Shown here: in pieces, positions 10,011 to 20,806 of the stretch
Numbering within the stretch: position 1 is the first letter of the stretch
Layout of the letters: the number at the start of each line of letters is the position of its first letter
NCBI RefSeq assembly: GCF_036850765.1
Contig: NC_089490.1
Location: 127,066,522-127,130,521, forward strand
Reading direction: 5' to 3'
From: Saccopteryx bilineata
Taxonomy: Eukaryota; Chordata; Mammalia; Chiroptera; Emballonuridae
Length of the DNA: 64,000 nucleotides
Position numbers and translations under genes: made by a program
Notes under the pieces: model-generated
Seen by the model: the letters and a program-made list of their open reading frames with translations, nothing else
What the model was told of the DNA's origin: nothing
The model's database searches: none

Positions 10011-11430
10011 ATGTACATTTAGTAACGTACATATTTGCATGTGTATGTGAACATATTAACCCTTTGTCCTACATTAAAACATAAGACAATGATATTATGA
10101 CAGAGATTTTATGACAGTGATATTAAACTGCAAAAGCCTTAAAGCCTTTCTCATTTTGATTCAGCTAAGTAAGACATTTATGAATATTGCTGAATGTGCA
10201 AATCTGCCTAGAAGTTCAGTAAATAGTGCCAGCCGGATAATGAGCCATATACCATGGTGAATATCCAGAATGACGGTAGAGATCCTGGGTGACCCTGCCA
10301 CAGCTGGGTGGGGAAAACTTCTCTCCAGGAGTTTCCTTACCTCTGTCCTTTTGCTCTAATTGCTGTGGACGTGCCAGGCAGCACAGCATGGCTCCTGAGG
10401 GTGGTTCCTGATGATGCTGGGTAAAGGTCTGTTTAGGCAGAGCCAAAGACTAACATAAAGTGAAATTCCTCTGATCTCAAGCCTTAGCAAGGATTATGCT
10501 GCCTCGAAAAGGACAGCATGGGGTGGGGCATGTGTTTAAAGGGTGGAAAGTATTGGAGGTCAGAAAGCAAGAGACGGGCCCTCCTCAAATGATTAAGGCC
10601 AGTTTCCCTGAACTTGGAAGTCCTATAGCCAATCCCTGTAAGGCACTGCTGTACACTCAGTGATGCCCTTATGTTTGAATTGCACCGACATCTGATGTGT
10701 TAGATGTTAATTCTTTACTGCCCGCAGTAGATAGATTGGTCTACCTTTTTTATTGTCATATTGATATGTCCTTTACTTATGTATATATTACTTTCCATAG
10801 AGTATAAATTTTAGACCAAGTTCATGAATAATGCATTCCAAATTTAGTTCATTGTCCACTTTGATTGCCATTGCAGGCAGGCACTGATAAAGGCTTTTTG
10901 ATGATGATGATTATGACTGCAATGATTACATTACAAATCAAAGGCTACTTTTTATAATTTAGAATATTGCTCCCCTGAAAATGATAACCTCCTCCTCTCT
11001 TACAGGTCTCTTCTTACATACTGGCTTCAGCTGACCTCACCTGAACCCTTTGAATTTGATGGTCAGGAGACCTGGGTTCCCATTTGGATTCACCAACAAC
11101 TTCTGTATGCCTCAGTTTCACAGTTTTCTAGTGCAATCAGAAAAGGCTCACAGGGCTTGCAGGTAGGGCAGAGAGATAAAATTTAAAAATAGACATGGAA
11201 AGGTTTTAACTGTAGGACATAAAATCCTGTCAGAAGTCTGTACCTCTTTCCTTTCAGGGCCCACCCTCTAAGACACTTTTTTTTTTCTCCCAACAAGGAT
11301 AATTCTTCCATGATCCTTAGGTTCTGGGTATAAAAGGATGAAGAATCACCCTTGTATATCAATCTTTTGCAGAGATTCCTCCCAATGACTCCCTTTACCT
11401 CATCTTTATTACTATTTCTTTCTTTCTTTC
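10011..11430. other. Intergenic stretch, mostly unassigned
   Basis: No gene is visible. A short MIR-like piece may lie at 11,040-11,160 (GGTCAGGAGACCTGGGTTC and CCTCAGTTTC). Short open frames here lack splice sites or recognisable domains. Confidence 0.45.
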
Positions 11431-11434
11431 TTTT

Positions 11435-11605
11435 TTGATTTTTAGGAAAAGAGGAAGGGAGAGACAGAGAGAAACACTGACTTGTTGGACTTGTTCGGTT
11501 TATTCATGCCATCATTGGTGGTTTCGTGTTTGTGCTCTAAGGATTGAACCTGTACCTCAACATATGGGATGATGCTCTAACCAACTGAGCTACCCAGCCA
11601 GGGTT
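11435..11605 (-). mobile_element. Short tRNA-SINE (type D)
   Basis: Antisense element with the GA-rich tail on the left and the head at right, AACCAACTGAGCTACCCAGC followed by CAGGG. Confidence 0.75.
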
Positions 11606-11635
11606 TTCATTTCATTTTTTAAAACTTTATTTATT

Positions 11636-11808
11636 GGCCTGGCCTGTGGTGGCACAGTGAATAAAGCATCAGCCTAGAATGCTGAGGTTGCCAGTTTGAA
11701 ACCCTGGGCTTGCCTGGTCAAGGAACATGTGTGAGTTGATGCTTCCTGCTCCTCCCCATACACCTCTCTCTCTCCTCTCTAAAATGAATAAATAAAAATC
11801 TTTAAAAA
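11636..11808 (+). mobile_element. Type C SINE
   Basis: The head TGGCCTGGCCTGTGGTGGCA, a B-box-like GTTTGAAACCCTGGGC and the tail AAAATGAATAAATAAAA. Confidence 0.85.
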
Positions 11809-11834
11809 TATTTTTATTGATTGATTTTAGAGAG

Positions 11835-11883
<49 letters not shown>

Positions 11884-11995
11884 TGAAAGGAGTGGGAAAC
11901 ATCAACTTGTAGTAGTTGCTTCTCGAATGTGCAAGCCCAGGGTTCCAAACTGGTGACTTCAGAATTCCAGGTCAATACTTTAGGATGGGCCTTAT
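11809..11995 (-). mobile_element. Type C SINE, antisense, with (GA)n expansion
   Basis: A type C element in inverted orientation, back to back with the previous one. Its GA-rich tract at 11,833-11,881 is expanded; the head has decayed (AATTCCAGGTCAATACTTTA). Confidence 0.75.
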
Positions 11996-11999
11996 TATT

Positions 12000-12484
12000 T
12001 TTTAATTAATTTTTTGAGATAGAGAGAGAGAGAGGAGGGGGAGAGAGAGATCTATTATTCCACTTATTTATGCATTCATTGGTTAATTCTTTTTTTTTAA
12101 GGGAGAGAAGGGGAGAGAGAGAGAGACAGACTCTTGCATGAGCCCTGATCAGGATCCACCTGGCAACCCCTGTGTGGGGCCAATGCTCCAATCAACTGAG
12201 CTATCCTCAGTGCCTGAGGCCCATGCTCAGACCAACTGAGCCACTGGCTGCAAGAGGGGAAAAGAGAGAGAAAAGGGAGGGGAAGAGAAGCAGGTGATTC
12301 CTTCTCATGCGTCCCCTGACTAGAGATAGAACCCAGGACATTCACATGCCAGGTTTATGTTCCATCCACTGAGCCGACCAGCCAGGGCCTGGTTAATTAT
12401 TATATGTGCCCTAACCAAGGATTCAACCAGCAACCTTGGCATGTCGAGATGATGCTCTAACCAACTGAGCTACCAGGCCAAGGA
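12000..12484 (-). mobile_element. Type A SINE nested in a type D SINE
   Basis: An antisense type D element (tail 12,000-12,090; head 12,388-12,484, ending in CTAACCAACTGAGCTACCAG) is interrupted by an antisense type A copy (12,090-12,388, head CCGACCAGCCAGGGCC). Both share strand, so the nesting is inferred from the split. Confidence 0.7.
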
Positions 12485-12569
12485 TGCCACCTGTTTCTTC
12501 TTTATAGGCCTTCAAAGAGCTTTTCTAAGCCTGGGTCTTATTTATATTCCTATTCTGTTATTATTATTT

Positions 12570-12750
12570 TTTAACATTTTATTTATTCATTATAGAGAGG
12601 AGAAAGAAAGAGAGTGAGAAAAGGGCGGGGGGGAAGAGCAGGAAGCATCAACTCCCATATGTGCCCCGACCAGGCAAGCCCAGGGTTTTGAACCAGCGAC
12701 CTCAGTGTTCCGTCGATTCTCTATCCACTGCGCCACCACAGGTCAGGCTT
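12570..12750 (-). mobile_element. Type C SINE
   Basis: Antisense; the head on the right reads GCGCCACCACAGGTCAGGC. Flanked by TTATTATTTTTTAA (12,557 and 12,750). Confidence 0.88.
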
Positions 12751-12799
12751 GTTATTATTTTTTAATTGATTTGAGAGAGAGAGAAAGGGAGAGGGAAAC

Positions 12800-13040
12800 A
12801 TATATATAAATATAAAACACATAGATACAGACCACAGTGTAGTGATAGCCAGACGGAAATAGGTGTGGGGGGCAGGTGGTAGGTGGGCAAAGTGGGGGAA
12901 AAGGAGGATGGAAAGAGACTTTGGGGTGATGGGTGCACAATTGCTGTGCATATGATGTTTCATTGAGTCATATGCTTGAAACCTATATGGTTTTAAGAAC
13001 CAGTATCACCCCAATAAATTCACTAAAAAAATAGAAAAGA
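12800..13040 (+). mobile_element. LINE-1 3' end, bat-type
   Basis: The segment with ACTTTGGGGTGATGGGTGCA, GAAACCTATATGGTTTTAAG and ACCCCAATAAATTCACTAAA, ending in an A-rich tail, matches the 3' end of bat LINE-1 elements as I know them. It is heavily 5' truncated and holds no ORF. Confidence 0.7.
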
Positions 13041-13417
13041 AAAAAAATATTACATGCTCCCTGGAGGGTATATATGCCTTGGAGGGGTCTGGAAAAGATG
13101 ATTACTGGTACTTCTGACATCTCAAAAATGTGTTAAACTAGATGCAAAACAATGGACAGGGCTCACTTAAAAGCCAGTCACTAAAGAAGTTATAGGAGTG
13201 GGGCAAGATCACACACCATGTTGGAAATTTATGCTCACATCACCATGAGGTTACTTTTGTTTAGATTTATTATAGTGCCCCTTTCATTCATAATGAGGAT
13301 GAAGAGAAACTAGGAGGACTCTCATATGTTGTAAAATGACAAAACCTTTTTGGAGAACAACTTGATATTTTCTTAAGATAAAAATACATATATCCTTTCC
13401 TCCAGAAAGCCTTAGAG

Positions 13418-13574
13418 CAGTGTTTTGCAGTCCATTAGTGGGTCATGAAATTAATCAAGTGGGTCATGTCCAGTATTTTACAAAAATGAAATAGAATATA
13501 AAATACATGAACCAAGTTTTGATGTAAAATGTGTTTACTATGAGTTATTGTTAAAAAACACTTCAAAAACACTG
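13418..13574. mobile_element. hAT-like miniature element (probable)
   Basis: Terminal inverted repeats CAGTGTTTT and AAAACACTG bound 157 bases with no coding capacity. The flanks CTTAGAG and CTTAAG only approximate an 8-base target duplication, so this assignment is less certain than the copy at 33,508. Confidence 0.6.
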
Positions 13575-13740
13575 CTTAAGTTTCTTAAGAGAAGCTCTCT
13601 ACATAAGAACAAGGAAATATTTTCCAGGATGTTTATAATAATGAAACATTGAAAGCAATGTAAATGTCTGTTAGTAGCAAATAAATAAACAAATTGGAGG
13701 GTATTCATGTGATGGAACACCACACAGCAGCTAAATTTAA

Positions 13741-14005
13741 CCCTTTGAGTCGTGTGTTTTTTTCATGCTCACTGACCTCTGGGAGTGAGTTTTTTTTTTT
13801 CAAAAAATGAAATTAGTTCCAGTTACAGTTTTATTAACTTAAAATCATGTTTGTTTGATAACCAATTTATGGAAACAAGAACATACATTTGCCTTTTTTT
13901 AAATGTTGCCTTACATATTTTTAGAAATAAAAATTTTTGTATGATCGTACTCTGGATGGTCAGGAGGCACACGGATGTACATGAACATTTGTACTACTCA
14001 AAGGG
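13741..14005. mobile_element. piggyBac-like non-autonomous element
   Basis: Exactly flanked by TTAA (13,737-13,740 and 14,006-14,009), the piggyBac target. Ends are inverted repeats: CCCTTTGAGTCGT on the left, and CCCTTTGAGTAGT when the right end is read on the opposite strand. 265 bases with no transposase frame, so it would have been moved in trans. It splits an old LINE-1. Confidence 0.85.
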
Positions 14006-14329
14006 TTAATGAACTTGGTCTATATCCTCATGTGGATGAATTCTGAAAAATTTGAGGGAAACAGAATAGTGCCATATTTGGTTAAATATATTGATTTTTA
14101 AAACGTTAAAAATACCATATACTACTTATTTATATATAAATATAACTTGTTATAGAAATATTAAAATATATATATATATTTAAAGTATTGAAAGTGGATT
14201 CACATAAAGGGGCTACCCAAAGGAAGAAAGGGAAATGAAACTTGGGAGAAAATAGTATGACATTATTTATTCATTTTGGGTGGTAGATACATAGATGAAT
14301 GTTACAATACTTTTTTTAAAACATTTTTG

Positions 14330-14482
14330 GACACTTATTTATTGATTTTAGTGAGAGAGGAAGGGAGAGAGAGACAGGAATATCAATTTGTTCCTGTATG
14401 TGCCCTGACCAGGGATTGAACTGATAACCTATGTGCTTTGTGACAATGCTCTAACCAACTGAGCTATCTGGCCAGGGCATGA
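14330..14482 (-). mobile_element. Short tRNA-SINE (type D)
   Basis: Antisense: GA-rich tail at 14,350, then GTGCCCTGACCAGGGATTGA and the head CTAACCAACTGAGCTATCTG, ending in GCCAGGGC. Confidence 0.78.
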
Positions 14483-14549
14483 TATTCTTTTTTATTTTCC
14501 TTTTAAAACATTTTTAACACATAAAAAATAATAAATGCAATTAAGCAGT

Positions 14550-14893
14550 GTTTTTGTTTGTTTTGTGACAGAGACAGGGACAGACAGGAAAGGAGAGAGA
14601 TGAGAAGCATCCATTTTTCATTGTGGCACCTTGGTTGTTCATTGATTGGTTTCTCATATGTGCCTTGATGGCGGGGGGTGCTATAGCAAAGCAAGTGACC
14701 CCTTGCTCAAAACAGTAACCTTGGGCTCAAGCCAGCGATTATGGGGTCATGTCTGTGATCTTGCACTCAAGCCAGCACCTCTGTACTCAAGCCTGGTGAG
14801 CCCGCGCTCAAGCTGGCGACCTCAGGGTTTCGAACCTGGGTCCTCTGCGTCCCAGTTCGATGCTCTATCCACTCCGTCACCGCCTGGTCAGGC
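14550..14893 (-). mobile_element. Type B SINE
   Basis: Antisense full-length type B, with the poly(T)/GA-rich end on the left and the head CACCGCCTGGTCAGGC on the right. Flanking CAATTAAG at 14,538 and 14,896. Confidence 0.86.
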
Positions 14894-15069
14894 ACAATTA
14901 AGAAGTTTTAATACAACCCATTGGTCATTAAAATTCTTTCATCCTGGAATTTTTTTTCAGTGCCATGGGAAGAATAACCTACCCCAAACCAGCCAGTCAA
15001 ACTCAATGATTTAGTACCTAATGGTGCCAAATGGCTGTAGTTATTATCTGCACTAGCAAGAGGTTTATC

Positions 15070-15300
15070 TTTCCCAGAAATTTCCAGGCTTTCTTATCCT
15101 TGCACATACTGTCCCTTTCCAGAAAGCCCTTCTTCACAGTATTTTTCTGCCAGTCAGTCTCTACTTTATTCTCCATGAACTAGTTCAAATCTGACATTTC
15201 TTCACCTGGATGTACCACCATAACCACCACTAGAATTTACCAATTTACCACTCCTTTAACTGTCACTATACCTTGGACATTTTTCTGTTATAGCACCTAT
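15070..15300 (+). repeat. L2-like ancient repeat
   Basis: Pyrimidine-rich sequence resembling the L2 3' region (CTTATCCTTGCACATACTGT, then CCACTAGAATTT). Heavily diverged. Confidence 0.45.
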
Positions 15301-15344
15301 CATATGATAGCACAATTCTTTTTTTTTTTTTTTACAGTTGTATG

Positions 15345-15525
15345 CTCTGGTTTTTAAATTTTATTTATTGCTTGATTGATTTTAGAGAAAGAATGAAACA
15401 TCGATTTGTTGTTTCACTCATTTATGTACCCATCAGTTGACTCTTGTATGTACCTTGACTGGGGATTGAACCCACAATCTGAGCATATTGAGACAAAATC
15501 AATTGAGCTACCTGGCCAGGGCAGC
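15345..15525 (-). mobile_element. Short tRNA-SINE (type D)
   Basis: Antisense element ending in GAGCTACCTGGCCAGGGC, flanked by AGCACAATT (15,309 and 15,524). Confidence 0.82.
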
Positions 15526-15566
15526 ACAATTATTTTTAAATGTCAATTTTCTCCACTAAACCTCCG

Positions 15567-15958
15567 AATTTTTTTTTCTTTTTGTATTTTTCCGAAGCTG
15601 GAAACGGGGAGGCAGTCAGACAGACTCCCGCATGCTCCCAACCAGGATCCACCCGGTATGCCCACCAGGGGGCGATGCTCTGCCCATCTGAGGCATTGCT
15701 CTGTTGCAACCAGAGCCATTCTAGCGCCTAAGGCAGAGGCCACAGAGCCATCCTCAGCGCCCGGGCCAACTTTGCTCCAATGGAGCCTTGGCTGCGGGAG
15801 GGGAAGAGAGAGACAGAGAGGAAGGAGAGGGGAAGGGGTGGAGAAGCAGATGGGTGCTTCTCCTGTGTGCCCTGGCCGGGAATCGAACCCGGGACTCTCC
15901 CTTTCTGTCTGTCCCTATCTGTTCCTCTCTCTGACTCTGTTTCTGTCAAAAACCAAAC
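15567..15958 (-). mobile_element. Chimeric type A / type B SINE
   Basis: 15,567-15,894 is an antisense type A element that stops inside its tRNA-like head at AACCCGGGACT. It joins directly to 15,895-15,958, the 3' tail of a sense type B element (CTCCCTTTCTGTCTGTCCCT...). The head of A and the body of B are both missing at the junction. Confidence 0.75.
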
Positions 15959-16023
15959 AAACAAAACTTAATACATGTAAAGCACTAAGAACAATAATGG
16001 CACATAGTATCTGCTAAATAATT

Positions 16024-16205
16024 TATTTTATTTTTATTTTATTTATTTATTTTAGAGAAGAGAGAGAGAGAGAGAGAGAGAAGGTGGGGAGGAGCAGGAA
16101 GCATCAACTCCCATATGTACCTTGACCAGGCAAGCCCAGGGCCTCAAACCAGCGACCTCAGCATTCCAGGTCAAGGCTTTATCCACTGCACCACCACAAG
16201 TCAGG
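16024..16205 (-). mobile_element. Type C SINE
   Basis: Antisense type C with head GCACCACCACAAGTCAGGC. Long target duplication AGTATCTGCTAAATAA (16,007 and 16,207). Confidence 0.92.
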
Positions 16206-16390
16206 CAGTATCTGCTAAATAAATGTTAGCTATTATACCATTTCAGCTGGAACCTGAAAGACAAGCCAGAAAGGAAGTAGGAGGGAAAAAACTCCAAGTA
16301 CAGAGCAAAACATGCAAAATCCCAGGTGTATAATGTCAGCTGGCCGTTGGTACAACTGAAAGGCCAGGATTTCTTAGAAAAACTAAGGGA

Positions 16391-16735
16391 GCCCTGGCCA
16401 GTTGGCTCAGTGGATAGAACATCAGCCTGGCATATGGACGTCAATTCCCAGTCAGGGCACACATGAGAAGCTACCATCTATTTCTCTCCCCTCTGTCTCC
16501 CTCTTCTCTCTCTCCACCTCCTGGAGCCCACAGTGGCTCAGTTGGTCCAAGTATCGGCCCCGGGCACTGAGGATAGCTTCGTTGGTCCGCATGTTGGCAT
16601 TAGGCACTAAAAATAGCTTGGTTGATTCAAGCACTGGCCTAAAACAGAGATTGCTGGATGGATCCAGTCAGGGTGCATGTAGGACTCTGTCTCTCTATCC
16701 CCTCCTCTCACTTTAAAAACAGAAAGAAAGAAAGA
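16391..16735 (+). mobile_element. Type A SINE, old
   Basis: The head GCCCTGGCCAGTTGGCTCAG, a diverged body and an (AAAG)n tail. Flanked by CTAAGGGA (16,383 and 16,743). Confidence 0.85.
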
Positions 16736-16894
16736 AAGAAAGCTAAGGGAAAAGATATACCATGAGCTATGAGATGAGGCTGGGAAGGTAGTCCAGGTTA
16801 AGGAATCTGAACTTTATCTTCTAAGTCAGAAGAAACTTGAAAGGTTCTATAAAAGGGAGGCACAAGCTTAGATTTTCCATTTTTTTAAATGATC

Positions 16895-17070
16895 ACTTTT
16901 TCTTATTTATTGATTTTAGAGAGAGAGAGGAAGGAAGAGAGAGAGAGAAACATGGATTTGTTGTTCCACTTATTATGCATTCATTGGTTGATTCTTATAT
17001 GTGCCCTGACCAGGTAGCGAATGCACAACCTTGCTGTATTAGTATGATGCTCTAACCAGCTGAGCTAGAG
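16895..17070 (-). mobile_element. Short tRNA-SINE (type D)
   Basis: Antisense: GA-rich tail, GTGCCCTGACCAGGTAGCG, then CTAACCAGCTGAGCTAG. Confidence 0.78.
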
Positions 17071-17135
17071 TTGCAATTTTAAAAGATTTCTCTGGCTACA
17101 ACATGGAGAAATGATTGGAGAGAAAACAAAATATA

Positions 17136-17208
17136 CTGCTCACAAAAATTAGGGGATATTTCAAAATAAATGTGAAGAGATAAAATATCCCCTGATCTTT
17201 GTGAGCAG
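17136..17208. mobile_element. Mariner-type miniature element, 73 bases
   Basis: Near-perfect inverted repeats of about 24 bases (CTGCTCACAAAAATTAGGGG at left; CTGCTCACAAAGATCAGGGG when the right end is read on the opposite strand) flanked by TA on both sides. Almost the whole element is terminal repeat, so the transcript would fold into a hairpin. Confidence 0.85.
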
Positions 17209-17699
17209 TATAGATGACAGGAAACCAGTAAGGAAGGTACTCCAATAATCTAGGGCAGTGCCATAGAAAAGGAAACCAGATGATTGAAGAAATAGAAGAC
17301 AGAACCAACAAGACTTAGTGTGTGTATATTGGGGTCATGGGCACTAAACAATAACAAATATTGGAGGAATGAATGAATGGATTCCTGTATTCTTGCTATA
17401 TTGGTTTACTGCAGGAAATGCCTTTCCTCTACTCCATCCTTTCAGGCACAGTTCCTTCCCATTTCCTCCACAAAACTCTCATTGATCTTGTCCCCTTCTT
17501 TCCAGGAGCATTCTATAATTTTACTAAACATTCCTGAGAGATACACAGTAGTTGCGAGGACTTAGAAAATTGCCTGAAGACAGACATAATTTTTTAGTCA
17601 ACTGTGTATTCCACCCACCCCATCTACCCAGCACTTGTAGAAAGCTACCTACTTAGAGAACTTTTCCTCTTGACTATATGAGTGGTATAGTCATAAATA

Positions 17700-17950
17700 G
17701 CCTTTGCCAATATACAGCTGGGTGATCCATAAAGCCTCATCCATCTATAGGAGCTTTCACAGCCATTTTCTTCTTGGATCTTCATAGAACTCTTATAAAA
17801 TAGATACTATTATAAAGAAAATAAGCTCAGAGCTAGAGTGACATATCCAATGTCACACATACATTAAGAAAGAAAGAAGTAATGCTAAGATCTGAACCTA
17901 GACCTCCTGGTTCCAAATGAAATGTTCTTTCTATTACCCTTCCTGGAGAG
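17700..17950 (-). repeat. MIR-like ancient repeat
   Basis: Contains ACTCTTATAAAATAGATACT, AATAAGCTCAGAG and AATGTCACACA, an eroded antisense MIR-type core. Confidence 0.5.
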
Positions 17951-17956
17951 TAAGTA

Positions 17957-18052
17957 CAGGGTGGGTGGGGCAAAAGGATTGTTTACAGTTGTGAGTACAT
18001 GAAAGAGTTTATTCTTGTATTATCATTTATTAATTATTGTATTATTTTCAGT
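17957..18052 (+). mobile_element. Half of a mariner-type miniature element
   Basis: Starts CAGGGTGGGTGGGGCAAAAG after TA and matches, base for base over most of its length, the opposite strand of 56,200-56,296. The right terminal repeat is absent. Confidence 0.75.
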
Positions 18053-18390
18053 GGTGGGATTCAAATAATTTAACAACTGGTTCTCTCCTCTAATGACCAT
18101 TTTAAGTATAAAAAATGATATAACAAAAGGTATTTTATTATTTCATGCATTTAATACTTTAATAGGAACAGTAAAAGAGGTACACAAACTGGATTATAAG
18201 AAAGCTTTAAAATATTAATGAAAATATATTAAATGATACCTGACAAAAAACAATAAAACTGTTATTTCCCTATTGCTTCTCGATTGGCATGCTCACTTGC
18301 AATTTTTTTTCACCTGTGGACAGAATGAAGATTATTATGGGCACTCAGAAAATACACTGTTGTGCAGACGAATGTTAAGAGTAAGGAAGG

Positions 18391-19130
18391 AGCTTGACCA
18401 GGCAGTGGTGCAGTGGATAGAGTCAGCCTGGGATGCAGAGGACAGAGGTTCAAAACCCCAAAGTCGCGGGCTTGGATGCGGGTCGCTGGCTGGAGCGTGG
18501 GACCTGAGCCCAAAAGTTACTTGAGCCCAAGGTCACTGGCTTGAGCAAGAGGTCACTGGCTCAGCTGGAGCCCCGCACCCTGGTGTCAAGGCACATATGA
18601 GAAGTAATCAGTGAACAACTAAAGTGCTGTAAAGTGAGAAGTAATCAGTGAACAACTAAAGTGCTGTAAAGTGCTGCAACAAAAAATTGATGCGGCCCTG
18701 GCCAGTTGGCTCAGTGGTAGAGCGTCGGCCTGGCGTGCAGGAGTCCCAGGTTCGATTTCCGGCCAGGGCACACAGGGGAAGCGCCCATCTGCTTCTCCAC
18801 CCCTCCCCCTCTCCTTCCTCTCTGACTCTCTCTTCCCCTCCCACAGCCAAGGCTCCATTGGAGCAAAGATGGCCCGGGCACTGAGGATGGCTCTGTGGCC
18901 TCTGCCTCAGGTGCTAGAATGGCTCTGGATGCAACAGAGCAACGCCCCAGAGGGGCACAGCATTGCCCCCTGGTGGGCATGCCAGGTGGATCCTGGTTGG
19001 GTGCATGCGGGAGTCTGACTGACTGCCTCCCCGTTTCCAGCTTCAGAAAAATGAAAAAAAAAAAAAAATTGATGCTTCCCATCTCTCTCCCTTCCTGTCT
19101 GTCCCTTTCTGTCAATCGCGCGCTAAAAAA
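18391..19130 (+). mobile_element. Type B SINE interrupted by a type A SINE
   Basis: A sense type B element runs from 18,391 to 18,693 and resumes at 19,067-19,130. A full type A copy (18,694-19,066) sits in its tail, flanked by AAAAATTGATG. A 37-base segment (AAGTGAGAAGTAATCAGTGA...) is tandemly repeated at about 18,600-18,675. Confidence 0.85.
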
Positions 19131-19154
19131 ACCAGCACAAAAAAAAATATTGAA

Positions 19155-19492
19155 CTTTTTTAAAATTTTTATTTTTACAGAGAACGAGAGTGAGTCAGAG
19201 AGAGGGATAGAGAGGGACGGAGAGAGATGGGAAGCATCAATCATTAGTTTTTCATTGCACGTTGCAACACCTTAGTTGTTCATTGATTGCTTTCTCATAT
19301 GTGCCTTGACCGTGGGCCTTCAGCAGACCAAGTAACCCCTTGCTGGAGCCAGCGACCTTGGGTTCAAGCTGGTGGGCTTTTCCTCAAACCAGATGAGCCC
19401 ACGCTCAAGCTGGCGAGCTCGGGGTCTCGAACCCAGGTCCTTTGCATCCCAGTCCGACACTCTATCCACTGCACCACTGCCTGGTCAGGCAA
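19155..19492 (-). mobile_element. Type B SINE
   Basis: Antisense full-length type B with head GCACCACTGCCTGGTCAGGC on the right and imperfect flanking repeat ATTGAAYTTT. Confidence 0.85.
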
Positions 19493-19537
19493 ATTATTGA
19501 ATTTTGACTGTAAACCAGACACTATGCTAGGGACTGG

Positions 19538-19549
<12 letters not shown>

Positions 19550-19569
<20 letters not shown>

Positions 19570-20190
19570 CCGTGATACTAATTATAAGTGCCATCTTAAC
19601 ACCAAACTCAACAAAAAATTAGGTATCAGTCCTGAAAAACTGGTGCAAACCAGCTGAAACCCCCCATTGATTATTTTCCATCTGAACAACTGCAAACCTA
19701 CTTTTGCCTACCCTGTATTCACTCAAGGAAACTATTTACTCTTGCAGGCAGCTAAGTGCCACTTCTGGAAATCTTTCCAAGTTTGTTATTAATTTATTTA
19801 AATTTTTTTCTTGGGCACCTACTACGTGCCAGGTATGGCATCTGGTATTAGGAGGAGGGCATATCAGTGAACAAGATAAAATGCTTGCCCTCAGTCTAGT
19901 TCAGGGAGCCTGCCAAACAAGGAAACAAATGTATAAACCATGTAATTGTTAAGTTCTACTTAGAAAATAACACAGGATAGTAGAAAATGTGTCCTTTGGT
20001 CAGAGAAAGCCTCTCTCTCTCTCAGAAAACTGACATTTAGTTGAGACCCCGAGTTTGGTCTTCCGGAGGCTCTTAACGAAAGACATTTTCCCACAAACTT
20101 AATTTGGGAAACGCAGAAAAAAAGAAAAAGGGGACTTAGTTCGCACAGGGGTAGTCCCAAGCTTAAAGGTCAAGTTACCTTTACCACCAG
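19550..20190. other. Intergenic stretch upstream of LETMD1
   Basis: A (GA)n run lies at about 19,540-19,568. An old repeat-like segment lies at 19,800-19,950 (GGGCACCTACTACGTGCCAG). Nothing else is recognised. Confidence 0.45.
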
Positions 20191-20684
20191 ACGTTAACTG
20201 GCCTTGCACAGTTCCCGGCCTAGTCAAGCCGCCACCACTAGAGGGCGCCGCGGGTCCTCCCAGCCCCGAGGAGGCGCTGAGGCCCCAGGCACTGTCAAAT
20301 CCACAGCTGCCCTCTACCGCGTTAAGGCCCAAAGATGGACACATAGACAAAGGGCAAGGGGGCCGCTAGGGAATCAAAACGGTCACTGGGCCCTGAAGAA
20401 AGGACGTCTTCAAGATCACAAACCCTACGACTAGCACAAGCACTCACTCCCTCAGGATAGCCCGCTTCCGGCGCTTTTAAACTAGGAAGTACTGACTGCG
20501 CCCAATCCTAGCCCTTCTTCCGTACTCAGTCAGTAGCGTTCCTTCAGTGCCGCGTTAGCTCAAGGCAAGCGGTCCCTGTTTACCAATCAGCTCTCAGGAA
20601 AGGCGCATGCGTCTTCAAACGAACGCGACGTACGGTGAACCTTGACCCAAAGAAGCCCTCCTCTCACCCTCCCTCGTTGAGAAG
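20190..20684 (+). promoter_or_regulatory. LETMD1: LETMD1 CpG-rich promoter and 5' UTR
   Basis: GC and CpG content rise sharply before the LETMD1 start codon. Visible sites are an ETS-type CTTCCGG (20,465-20,471), a second CTTCCG near 20,517, CCAAT (20,583-20,587) and an NRF1-like palindrome GCGCATGCGT (20,603-20,612). ETS plus NRF1 sites are common at nuclear genes for mitochondrial proteins, which fits LETMD1. No TATA box is apparent, so initiation is probably dispersed. The exact start site cannot be read from sequence. Confidence 0.75.
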
Positions 20685-20806
20685 ATGGCGCTCTCCAGGG
20701 TGTGCTGGGCTCGGACTGTTCTGTGCGGTTCGACGGTTACTCCTGGATCTTATGTCACCCGAAGGCTGCAACTTGTTCGCTATGGACTGGCCTGGGGGCC
20801 CCCTTG
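20685..20806 (+). CDS. LETMD1: LETMD1 coding exon 1
   Basis: ATG in the context GAGAAGATGG, encoding residues 1-40 plus two bases of codon 41. Donor TTG/GTGAGG. This start is chosen because it yields the Arg-rich targeting peptide and sits just downstream of the CpG promoter. Confidence 0.93.

Larger units (their letters stand above)
13150..14330 (+). repeat. Old LINE-1 (L1M-like) fragment carrying two DNA elements
   Basis: Stretches such as ACTCTCATATGTTGTAAAAT, AAATGTCTGTTAGTAGCAAA and CTCATGTGGATGAATTCTGA follow the order of an old mammalian LINE-1 3' half. It is interrupted by a hAT-like and a piggyBac-like miniature element; sequence on either side of the latter rejoins cleanly. Confidence 0.65.

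Noticed and set aside
11833..11881. (GA)n, (CA)n and (TG)n runs as possible regulatory repeats or CRISPR-like arrays
   Set aside because: They are simple microsatellites at SINE tails. There are no spaced direct repeats, and the genome is mammalian.
1..20150. Possible 5' exons of SLC11A2, the expected upstream neighbour
   Set aside because: I found no splice-bounded coding or CpG-rich first exon for it here; the gene probably begins outside the window.
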